Assembly: GCF_003352185.1 (NCBI RefSeq)
Contig: NZ_CP029608.1
Location: forward strand, 3,782,001 to 3,846,000
Length of the DNA stretch: 64,000 nt
DNA from: Pseudomonas kribbensis
GTDB taxonomy: Bacteria > Pseudomonadota > Gammaproteobacteria > Pseudomonadales > Pseudomonadaceae
Direction: 5' to 3'
Under the pieces are notes generated by a model. The model was not told the DNA's origin. It ran no database searches and saw only the letters and a program-made list of their open reading frames with translations. The translations under genes were made by a program, and so were the position numbers. This document shows, piece after piece, positions 25,581 to 33,186 of the stretch. Numbering within the stretch: position 1 is the first letter of the stretch; the number at the start of each line of letters is the position of its first letter.

Positions 25581-26471
25581 ATGTACAAGCGATACCCGTC
25601 GGTGCAGTCCATGAGCGCGTTCATCCACGCGGCGCGCAGCGGCAGTTTTTCCAGCGCCGCGCGCAAGCTCGACCTGACCCACAGCGCGATCAGCCAGCAG
25701 ATCCGCGCGCTGGAAGAATTCATCGGCCAGCCGCTGTTCGTGCGCGAAGGCGGCGGCAGCAACCTGACCGACGCCGGGCAGTTGTTTGCCAGCGTGCTGT
25801 CGGATGGGCTGGCGCAGATTGACCGGGCGTTGTCCTCGGTGAAAAACCGCAGCGTGGCCCAGCGTCTGACGCTGGATGTAGACAGTGAACTGGCCCAGAG
25901 CTGGCTCAATCCGCGCCTGCCGCAGTTGCTCGACGGCTTGCCGGATTACGAAGTGACGATCCTGTCGATGCCGCGCAGCGATCGCAGCACGTTCGAGCGA
26001 GTGGACCTGTCGCTGCGCTATGGCTATGGCGATTGGGATGATTGCGAGATGACGCAGATCTGCGGGGATCGGGTGATGGCGGTGGCGTCTCCGGCGCTCC
26101 TTGAACGGCATGGTTTGCAGCTGCCGTTGAGCCCGGCGCAGATTCTTGAACTGCCGCTGTTGGGGTACACGCGCAGGTCGTGGATTCCGTGGCTGGATGC
26201 GGCGGGAATGCCGGCGGTGGAGCCTGCTGCTCGCGTCGTTTTTGATAACGCGGCGAATTTGATTGCGGCTGCCGAGGCTGGCGTTGGCGCCGGGCTGGTG
26301 CGTGGATTATTGGCTGCCGATGCGTTGCGCAGCGGGCGGCTGGTGGCGTTGAACGAGGCGCAGATTGCGGCGCATTACAACCTGTATGCGGTGTGGCCCC
26401 ATGGGCAGGCCGAGCGGGTGGCGCCAGTGGTTGAGGTCATCAAACAGTTGGCCATGCATACCCAACGCTGA
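25581..26471 (+). CDS. LysR-family (GcvA-type) transcriptional regulator
   Basis: The 296-residue protein has an N-terminal HTH (SFSSAARKLDLTHSAISQQI, about residues 20-39) and a GcvA-type effector-binding domain ending in a pattern such as HYNLYAVWPHG. The ATG at 25581 gives the normal LysR length; an upstream in-frame start would add 59 poorly conserved residues. It diverges from iorA and precedes the amidohydrolase-UbiD cluster on the same strand, so it is a good candidate regulator for either or both. Confidence 0.88.
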   Translation: MYKRYPSVQSMSAFIHAARSGSFSSAARKLDLTHSAISQQIRALEEFIGQPLFVREGGGSNLTDAGQLFASVLSDGLAQIDRALSSVKNRSVAQRLTLDVDSELAQSWLNPRLPQLLDGLPDYEVTILSMPRSDRSTFERVDLSLRYGYGDWDDCEMTQICGDRVMAVASPALLERHGLQLPLSPAQILELPLLGYTRRSWIPWLDAAGMPAVEPAARVVFDNAANLIAAAEAGVGAGLVRGLLAADALRSGRLVALNEAQIAAHYNLYAVWPHGQAERVAPVVEVIKQLAMHTQR

Positions 26472-26700
26472 CGCCATGGCTGGCAAGCCCATATCGAACA
26501 AGTATCACCACCCCACCCAATTAATATTGTACGAACCCTCCCCCGCCTTCCAATACTCGCCTCAAGCAACCACCCACCCGGGCCGGATGCGAACAGGCGA
26601 GGGAATGCGCGAGTGCTGCGCATAGAAACGGCCGATTGCCCGGGACGTGGATGCTGTGAGCCGCAAGGCTCCCTTCCCCGCTATCAGGAGATCGACTTCA

Positions 26701-27630
26701 ATGATCATCGATATCAGCTGCTATCCCACCGATCTGGTGGACCTCGCCTGGAGGCATGACGGTGACCCGTTCACCGGCGAGCGTCTGCTGGAGATGATGG
26801 ATGGCCCGTACATGGTCAACGGCAAGCCTCGCCGCATCGACAAAGCCTTCATCCAGCCACCGCAGGGCAACACCATTTACACCTGGACCGACGGCGAACT
26901 GTCGGGCCGCGAATCCATCGACGCCTACATGGCCTACACCCTGAAAATGGTCCAGACCTACCCGGACCGTTTCATCGGCTGCTTCGTCTACAACCCGCGC
27001 TGCGGCGTGGAAAACGGCGTCGAGGCGATCGAGCGCTACGTCAAGGAACACGGTTTCAAGATGGTGCAGATGCAGGCCAACATGCACGCCTACCGGCCTG
27101 ACCGTGCGCTGGACTGGGTGCGCCCGGCCTTCGAGAAATGCGCCGAACTGGGCATTCCGGTCAAGCTGCACACCGGCGACGGGCCTTACAGCATCCCGTC
27201 GGAATGGGTGCCGATGATCAAGGAATTCCCCAACGTCGATTTCATCATGGCCCACTTCGGCGTGCAGACCGGCGGCGTCTACGTGTTTGAACCGATGCAG
27301 TGGGCGATGGAGCTGCCCAACGTTTACTGCGAGTCCGGCTGGTGCCTGCAATCGCGGATCGTCGAGTTCGCCAAGGTGCTGCCGACCCACAAGATCCTGT
27401 TCGGCACCGACACTCCGCCGAACGAGCCGGGCATGTGGCTGCGCCTGCTCGAAGTGCTGTGCCACGAGCCGCCGCAGGGCCTGAACCTCGACGAGGACAC
27501 CCTCGAGGATTACCTGGGTAACAACACCGCACGGATGATCGGCCTTGAGCCGTCCCCGCCGCCGCGTTCCGTTTCCGAAGCAGAGGCGCAACTCAAGCGC
27601 CCCGTCACCACTCAACTGGCCAGGAGCTGA
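26701..27630 (+). CDS. Amidohydrolase-2 family protein lacking the HxH metal motif
   Basis: The 309-residue protein is a PF04909-type amidohydrolase, related to ACMSD and resorcylate decarboxylases and to some hydrolases. It closely resembles its downstream neighbour along the whole length. At the position where the neighbour has THLH it reads ISCY, so the first two metal ligands are missing. The other metal-site residues remain: His157 (LHTGDG), His185 (AHFG) and Asp237 (GTDTPPNEPG). It may use a different metal set, act as a non-catalytic partner, or be inactive. The ATG at 26701 is preceded by AGGAG. It is first in a rightward catabolic run; the next gene begins four bases after its stop. 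Confidence 0.88.
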   Translation: MIIDISCYPTDLVDLAWRHDGDPFTGERLLEMMDGPYMVNGKPRRIDKAFIQPPQGNTIYTWTDGELSGRESIDAYMAYTLKMVQTYPDRFIGCFVYNPRCGVENGVEAIERYVKEHGFKMVQMQANMHAYRPDRALDWVRPAFEKCAELGIPVKLHTGDGPYSIPSEWVPMIKEFPNVDFIMAHFGVQTGGVYVFEPMQWAMELPNVYCESGWCLQSRIVEFAKVLPTHKILFGTDTPPNEPGMWLRLLEVLCHEPPQGLNLDEDTLEDYLGNNTARMIGLEPSPPPRSVSEAEAQLKRPVTTQLARS

Positions 27631-27634
27631 ACCG

Positions 27635-28540
27635 ATGATCATCGACACCCATCTGCACCCCACCAACCTGGTCGACGAGGCCTGGCGCCACACCGGCGAA
27701 CCGTTCACCGGCGAGCGCATGCTCAAGCTGATGGACGGCCCGTACATGATCAACGGCAAACCGCGCCGGATCGACATGGGCTTCATCCAGCCGCCACCGG
27801 GCAACACCGGATATCGCGACGGCAATCGCCGTGGCCGCGAGGGCGTGCGCGACTACATGTCCTACGTCGCCGAACTGTGCGTGAAGTACCCGGACCGCTT
27901 CATCGGCAACTTCAATTTCAACCCGCGCTGGGGACCGGAAAACGGCGCGGCAGAGCTGGAATTCCACATCAAGGAATACGGCTTCAAGATGCTCAAGCTG
28001 CACGCCAACATGCACGGCTATCGCCCGGACCGGGCGCTGGACTGGCTGCGTCCGGCGATGAAAGTCTGCGCCAAGTACAACATCGTGGTGCTGATCCACA
28101 CCGGCGACGGCCCGTACACCATTCCGACGATGTTCTACCCGATCATCCGCGAGTTCCCGATGGTCAATTTCATCATCGGTCACTTCGGCATCCAGACCGG
28201 TGGCAACTACTCGTTCGAGGCGTTCTGGATGGCGATGGACACGCCGAACGTGTACTGCGAATCCGGCTGGTGCTTCCAGTCGCGGATCGTCGAGTTCGCC
28301 AAAGAGCTGCCGCGCAACAAGATCGTGTTCGGCACCGATTCGCCGCCGAACGAACCGGGCATGTGGCTGCGCGAGCTGGAAGTGTTGTGCTCGCCGGCAC
28401 CCCAGGGCCTGGGGATCGACGAGGATCACCTTGAGGATTACCTGGGCAACAACATCGCCCGGTTGTGCGGGATCGAACCGACCCCGCCGCCCAAGGATCT
28501 GGCCGAGGCGGACATTCGTCTGACCACGACCTACCTCTAA
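27635..28540 (+). CDS. Amidohydrolase-2 family protein with intact metal site
   Basis: The 301-residue protein shares the fold of the preceding gene and retains the full site: HLH at residues 6-8, His155 (IHTGDGPY), His183 (GHFG) and Asp235 (GTDSPPNEPG). Family members decarboxylate or hydrolyse aromatic and heteroaromatic acids using a divalent metal. An AGGAG within the end of the previous gene precedes the ATG at 27635, so the two are translated together, possibly as a heteromeric enzyme. Nearby UbiD, UbiX and a nucleobase permease point to a carboxylated ring compound; the true substrate is unknown. Confidence 0.9.
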   Translation: MIIDTHLHPTNLVDEAWRHTGEPFTGERMLKLMDGPYMINGKPRRIDMGFIQPPPGNTGYRDGNRRGREGVRDYMSYVAELCVKYPDRFIGNFNFNPRWGPENGAAELEFHIKEYGFKMLKLHANMHGYRPDRALDWLRPAMKVCAKYNIVVLIHTGDGPYTIPTMFYPIIREFPMVNFIIGHFGIQTGGNYSFEAFWMAMDTPNVYCESGWCFQSRIVEFAKELPRNKIVFGTDSPPNEPGMWLRELEVLCSPAPQGLGIDEDHLEDYLGNNIARLCGIEPTPPPKDLAEADIRLTTTYL

Positions 28541-28578
28541 ACCCGTACACAGCGACTTTACAGGCGCGAAGATGACCC

Positions 28579-28623
28579 GGCGTTCGCTCGACCGGCAGGC
28601 CAACGGCTTGTCGATCGAACGCC
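28579..28623 (+). other. Strong intra-operon stem-loop upstream of ubiD
   Basis: GGCGTTCG at 28579-28586 pairs with CGAACGCC at 28616-28623. An inner CGAC/GTCG stem and an AGGCC/GGCTT tip helix extend it, interrupted by a 2x2 internal loop and a four-base bulge. No T-run follows, so it is not a classical terminator. It lies in the 123-base gap before ubiD and may be an mRNA processing or stability element. Confidence 0.6.
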
Positions 28624-28663
28624 AGCCTCACCCCTGCGCGCCTGCTTTTTACGAGGTGAAACC

Positions 28664-30049
28664 ATGACCCGTTCGACGCTCGGCGACTCTCAGGATTTTC
28701 ACGTATTCATCGACGCCTATCGCCGCCAGTACCCGGACGATGTGCTGACCGTCACCCAACCCCTTTCTGCCGATCAGGACGTCACCGCCCTGGTCGATGC
28801 CCTCGCCGCCCAGGGCCGCGACCCGCTGCTGATCTGCGAACACGTCGGCAACCTCGGCGTGCCGGTGGCGACCAATCTGTTCGCCTCCCGCCGGCGTATC
28901 GCCCGGTTGTTCGGCGTCAGCGCCGCGCAGTTGCACGAAACCTTCCAGACCCGCGCCAACCAGCCGATCCCGCCACGCTACGTCGAAACCGGCCCGGTGC
29001 TCGACGAGGTGTTCGAAGGCGAAGCGCTGGACCTGGCATTGCTGCCGATGCTCAAGCATTTCGACAGTGATCGAGGCCCCTACATCACCAACGCGATCAT
29101 CATCGCCGAGGACCCGCTCACCGGCATCGCCAACATGAGCTACCACCGCTCGATGCGCCACGCCCGTCAGGCCCTGGCCACCAGCCTGCATTCACGCGGG
29201 CACCTGTGGCGGATGTTGCAGACCGCCCGCGAACGCGGCGAAGAACTGCGCGTGGCCATGGTGGTCGGCGCGCACCCGCTGTTCATGCTCGCCGCTGCTG
29301 CTCGTCTGCCTTACGGCAGCGACGAACGCGCGGTGGCCGGCGGGCTGTTCGGTGCGCCGCTGGAACTGGTGAAGACTCCGCGCTACGGCATCGGCGTGCC
29401 GGCTTACGCCGAGTTCGTGCTCGAAGGCGCGATAGACCCGGCGGCCTATGCCGAAGAAGGTCCGTTCGGCGAATTCAGCGGTTACTCCTCGGATCGCTCG
29501 ACCAACAACGTGCTGCGCGTCGACACCCTGTTACGGCGCAAGGACGCGTGGCTGGTGGACGTGATGGGCGGGCGCTACGCCGAGCATCTGACTCTGGCGC
29601 GGCTGCCCCGCGAAGCGGAAATGAGCGAGAAGCTCAAGGCGCGCTTTCCCGCCGTCACCGCCGTGCATTACCCGAATTCCGGCACGCATTTTCATTGTTA
29701 CGTGGCGCTGGACCAGAGCCGCGACGGCGAGGCCCGGCAGATCATGCTGGCCCTGCTCGGCTGGGATCCGTACCTGAAAACCGTGATCGCGGTGGACAGC
29801 GATATCGACCTCACCGACGACAGCCAGGTGCTGTGGGCACTGGCCACACACTTCCAGCCGCACCTCGACATTTTCACCATCGACGGTTTGCCCGGCAGCC
29901 CGCTGGACCCGTCGTCCTCGGTCAATGGCACCACCTCGCGCATGGGCCTGGACGCCACACGCGGCTCGGGGTTCGACGGGATCAAGGCGCAACTCGATCA
30001 GGACGTGCTCGAGCGCGCCCGGCAACTGCTCGACGGTTTGCCATCGTGA
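28664..30049 (+). CDS. UbiD-family prenylated-FMN decarboxylase
   Basis: The 461-residue protein is a UbiD-type reversible (de)carboxylase. Family motifs include NMSYHRSMRHARQALATSL near residues 155-173 and the catalytic-region stretch AYAEEGPFGEFSGYS (about residues 260-274), which supplies acidic active-site residues next to prFMN. It is too far from any ubiquinone genes to be the ubiquinone enzyme and looks like catabolic relatives acting on aromatic or heteroaromatic acids (gallate/vanillate decarboxylase type). Its last bases overlap ubiX (GTGA), so it is supplied with its cofactor enzyme in the same operon. Confidence 0.93.
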   Translation: MTRSTLGDSQDFHVFIDAYRRQYPDDVLTVTQPLSADQDVTALVDALAAQGRDPLLICEHVGNLGVPVATNLFASRRRIARLFGVSAAQLHETFQTRANQPIPPRYVETGPVLDEVFEGEALDLALLPMLKHFDSDRGPYITNAIIIAEDPLTGIANMSYHRSMRHARQALATSLHSRGHLWRMLQTARERGEELRVAMVVGAHPLFMLAAAARLPYGSDERAVAGGLFGAPLELVKTPRYGIGVPAYAEFVLEGAIDPAAYAEEGPFGEFSGYSSDRSTNNVLRVDTLLRRKDAWLVDVMGGRYAEHLTLARLPREAEMSEKLKARFPAVTAVHYPNSGTHFHCYVALDQSRDGEARQIMLALLGWDPYLKTVIAVDSDIDLTDDSQVLWALATHFQPHLDIFTIDGLPGSPLDPSSSVNGTTSRMGLDATRGSGFDGIKAQLDQDVLERARQLLDGLPS

Positions 30050-30684
30050 ACTGCCAGCGGATGGTAGTCGGCATCAGCGGCGCGTCCGGGTTCATCTACG
30101 GCGTGCGCCTGCTGCAGCTGCTGGCCGAGCTGAACATCGAAAGCCACCTGATCATCAGCCGCGCCGCGCTGCTGACCATGGCCCACGAAACCGACTACAA
30201 ACTGGCGGACGTCACCGCCCTCGCCAGCCATTACCACCGCGCCGACGACGTGGCCGCCGGGATCGCCAGCGGTTCGTTCCGTTGCCTGGGCATGGTGGTT
30301 GCGCCCTGCTCGATGCGCACCCTGGCGGAGATCGCCACCGGCACCTCATCAGGACTGATCGGCCGCGCCGCCGATGTCACCCTCAAGGAGCGCCGCACCC
30401 TGGTGTTGATGGCTCGCGAAACGCCGCTGACCCTCGCCCACCTGCGCAACATGACCGCCGTCACCGAGATGGGCGGCATCATCGCCCCGCCGGTGCCGGC
30501 CTTCTACGCCCGCCCCGACAGCCTGGCGCAAATGGTCGACCACAGCCTCGGCCGCGTCCTCGACCTGTTCGGCCTCGATGCCGGCGTCGCGCTGCGCTGG
30601 GGTGAAACGCAGGCCACCGGCCAAATCCAGCCTCACTCCCCTTCATCGTGCACCGGTCTATCACTACCAAGGAGCCTCACATGA
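30046..30684 (+). CDS. UbiX-family flavin prenyltransferase
   Basis: UbiX attaches a dimethylallyl group to FMN to make the prenylated FMN used by UbiD. The roughly 212-residue product has the family N-terminus VVGISGASGFIYGVRLL, the APCSMRTLAEIATG motif (about residues 86-99) and the RETPL segment followed by a LRNM...GGIIAPPVPAFY tail. The start is a GTG overlapping the ubiD stop, or the ATG at 30061. Its stop overlaps the cobW-type ATG (ATGA). A 25-residue tail extends beyond the usual UbiX end. Confidence 0.92.
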   Translation: MNCQRMVVGISGASGFIYGVRLLQLLAELNIESHLIISRAALLTMAHETDYKLADVTALASHYHRADDVAAGIASGSFRCLGMVVAPCSMRTLAEIATGTSSGLIGRAADVTLKERRTLVLMARETPLTLAHLRNMTAVTEMGGIIAPPVPAFYARPDSLAQMVDHSLGRVLDLFGLDAGVALRWGETQATGQIQPHSPSSCTGLSLPRSLT

Positions 30685-31727
30685 ACACCCCCTTCAACGC
30701 CCCGACCCCGAACACCAAAATCCCGGTCACCATCCTCACCGGGTTCCTCGGTGCCGGCAAAACCACCCTGCTCAATTACATCCTCAAGGAGAACCATGGC
30801 CGCAAGATCGCGGTGATCGAAAACGAGTTCGGCGAAGTCGGCATCGACGGCGATCTGGTGCTCAGCTCCGAGACCGAAGAGATCTACGAAATGGTCAACG
30901 GCTGCGTCTGCTGCACTGCCGAAATCCGCGAGGATCTGGTGCGCATCGTCCGCGAGCTGGTGGCGCGCCCGGTGCGGCTCGACCATATCCTGATCGAAAC
31001 CAGCGGCCTGGCCGACCCGTACCCGGTGGCCCAGAGTTTTTTCATCAACGACCCGATTGCCGAGGAAGTCGAACTCGACGCCATCGTGACCATGGTCGAT
31101 GCCAAACACATCGCCCAGCACCTGGAAGACCTGCAACTGGACGGCGTCGACAATCAGGCGGTGGATCAGATCGTCTGCGCCGATCGCATCGTCATCAACA
31201 AGGTCGATCTGGTCAGCGCTGAAGAAGTGGAAACGCTGCGTGGCAAGATCCGTGGCCTGAACGCCACGGCGGATCTGGTGACCTCGACCCATGCGCAGAT
31301 CGACCTGTCGAAAATCCTCGGCATCGGTGCCTTCGAATGCACGCAGAAGCTGATGGAAATCGGCGCCGAACACGACCATCACGCCGACGAGCATCACCAC
31401 GACCATGACGAGCCGGATCACGAACACGACCCGAGCGTGTCCTCGGTGGGCATCGCCGTGGACGGCGCCGTCAACCTGATGGCGTTCCACCGCTGGATCA
31501 GCGAGTTGCGCAGTGCTCAGGCCGACAACCTGTACCGCATGAAAGGTGTGCTGGCGGTGGCCAACGAAGACCAGCGCTACGTGCTGCAAGGCGTGCACAG
31601 TCTGGTGGAGTTCCGCGCCTCTACCGCGTGGGGCAGCGAGCCGCGCTCGAGCAAGATCGTGTTCATCGGCCGCGACCTGGATCGGGCGGCGCTGAACCAG
31701 GGCTTCGCCGCCTGCCTGGCCGGCTGA
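30681..31727 (+). CDS. CobW/COG0523-family metal-chaperone GTPase
   Basis: The 348-residue G3E GTPase has the Walker A motif GFLGAGKTT at residues 21-29, the metal-binding CVCC motif at 75-78 (CxCC type), an NKVD guanine-specificity motif at about 173-176, and a histidine/aspartate-rich metal loop at 231-250. A CobW C-terminal domain follows. These proteins deliver zinc or other metals to client enzymes. AAGGAG precedes the ATG at 30681, which overlaps the ubiX stop. Coupling with metal-dependent amidohydrolases and the aminohydrolase suggests that it loads metal into one of them. Confidence 0.92.
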   Translation: MNTPFNAPTPNTKIPVTILTGFLGAGKTTLLNYILKENHGRKIAVIENEFGEVGIDGDLVLSSETEEIYEMVNGCVCCTAEIREDLVRIVRELVARPVRLDHILIETSGLADPYPVAQSFFINDPIAEEVELDAIVTMVDAKHIAQHLEDLQLDGVDNQAVDQIVCADRIVINKVDLVSAEEVETLRGKIRGLNATADLVTSTHAQIDLSKILGIGAFECTQKLMEIGAEHDHHADEHHHDHDEPDHEHDPSVSSVGIAVDGAVNLMAFHRWISELRSAQADNLYRMKGVLAVANEDQRYVLQGVHSLVEFRASTAWGSEPRSSKIVFIGRDLDRAALNQGFAACLAG

Positions 31728-31818
31728 AACCCGGCATCGGAGCCGGTGGATGGCGGTTCCGGGCACACAGAACGAATACCCCTCTGTACCGAATAACAAC
31801 AGCTAGAGGTGATTCCCC

Positions 31819-33174
31819 ATGTCGTCAGCCAGTTCCTCCTCCACCGTCCACCCCGTCGACCGCGTCTTGCCGGTGCGACAGATGCTCACCCTCGGCCTGC
31901 AGCACATGGCCGTCTCGTACATCGGCGCCATCGCCGTGCCGTTGATTGTCGCCAGTGCCTTGAAGATGTCCCACGCCGACACGGTGGTGCTGATCAGCAC
32001 CACGCTGTTCTGCTCGGGTATCGCCACCCTGCTGCAGACCGTCGGTTTCTGGAAGTTCGGCGTGCGCCTGCCGATTCTGCAAGGCGTGGCGTTCAGCAGC
32101 GTCGGGCCGGTGATCGCCATCGGCAGCAACCCGGAGGTGGGTTTCGCCGGGGTCTGCGGGGCGGTGATCGGCGCGGGGATTTTCACCCTGCTGATGGCGC
32201 CGTTCGTGGGCCGCTTGCGACGATTCTTTCCGCCGGTGGTGACCGGTTGCATCGTCACGGTGATCGGTCTGCAGCTGTTCCCGATTGCCTATGAGTGGGT
32301 CGGCGGCGGGCGCAACGCGAGCAATTTCGGCGCCCCGGCGTTTCTTGCCGTGGCGGTGCTGGTGCTGCTGACCATCCTGCTGGTCAACCGCTATGGCAGC
32401 CCGTTGCTGCGCAACATGGCGGTGCTGGTCGGCATGCTGGTGGGCGCCGGTCTGGCTTACGCTCTGGGCATGGGCAATTTTCACAGCGTCGAGGACGCGC
32501 CGTGGCTGACCGTGCCCTACCCGTTCTATTTCGGTTTGCCGACCTTCAGCCTGATCCCCATCGCGACCATGGTGGTGGTGATGATCGTGCAGATGGTCGA
32601 GTCCATGGGCCTGTTCGTGGCCATCGGCGACATCGTCGACAAACCGGTCGACGACAAGCAGGTGATCAACGGCCTGCGCGCCAATGGCCTGGCCAGCACC
32701 ATCGCCGGGATGTTCGCCGCGTTCCCGTTCATAGCCTTCATGGAGAACGTCGGGCTGGTGATCCTGACCGGCGTGCGTAGCCGTTGGGTGGTGGCGATCA
32801 GCGGCCTGCTGATGTGTTCGATTGCGCTGGTACCGAAGGCCGGGGCGATCATCGCCTCGATGCCGACCGCGGCACTGGGCGGTGCCGGCATCGCCATGTT
32901 CGGCGTGGTCGCCGCGGCGGGCATCCAGACCCTGGCCAAGGTCGACTACGAGCGCAACCGCTACAACGTGCTGATCGTCGGTTTCACCATCGCCGCCGCC
33001 CTGGTGCCGGTGCTCGCCCCGACCCTGTTCAAACAATTGCCCGAGTGGTCACAGCCGTTCCTGCACAGCAGCGTGGTCATCGCCTGCCTGGTGTCGGTGC
33101 TGCTCAACGCGGCGCTCAACGGCGTCAGCGTGCCAGAAACCACACCCGGCAAATCCGCCTCGCACATCCTTTGA
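31819..33174 (+). CDS. NCS2-family nucleobase:cation symporter (xanthine/uracil-type permease)
   Basis: The 451-residue protein with about 14 membrane segments belongs to the NAT/NCS2 transporters. The signature region reads ENVGLVILTGVRSR (about residues 309-322), with a Gly where uracil-type transporters often have Arg, nearer to the purine/urate type. It therefore probably imports a purine-like or other N-heterocyclic base with protons. GAGGTG precedes the ATG at 31819. Its place between cobW and the aminohydrolase gene makes it the likely uptake system for the substrate of this cluster. Confidence 0.92.
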   Translation: MSSASSSSTVHPVDRVLPVRQMLTLGLQHMAVSYIGAIAVPLIVASALKMSHADTVVLISTTLFCSGIATLLQTVGFWKFGVRLPILQGVAFSSVGPVIAIGSNPEVGFAGVCGAVIGAGIFTLLMAPFVGRLRRFFPPVVTGCIVTVIGLQLFPIAYEWVGGGRNASNFGAPAFLAVAVLVLLTILLVNRYGSPLLRNMAVLVGMLVGAGLAYALGMGNFHSVEDAPWLTVPYPFYFGLPTFSLIPIATMVVVMIVQMVESMGLFVAIGDIVDKPVDDKQVINGLRANGLASTIAGMFAAFPFIAFMENVGLVILTGVRSRWVVAISGLLMCSIALVPKAGAIIASMPTAALGGAGIAMFGVVAAAGIQTLAKVDYERNRYNVLIVGFTIAAALVPVLAPTLFKQLPEWSQPFLHSSVVIACLVSVLLNAALNGVSVPETTPGKSASHIL

Positions 33175-33186
33175 CTGGAGCTGCCC

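Noticed and set aside
28664..30684. Ubiquinone-synthesis ubiD/ubiX genes
   Set aside because: Gene context is catabolic, ubiX is coupled to cobW, and the UbiD length and setting fit aromatic/heteroaromatic acid decarboxylases.
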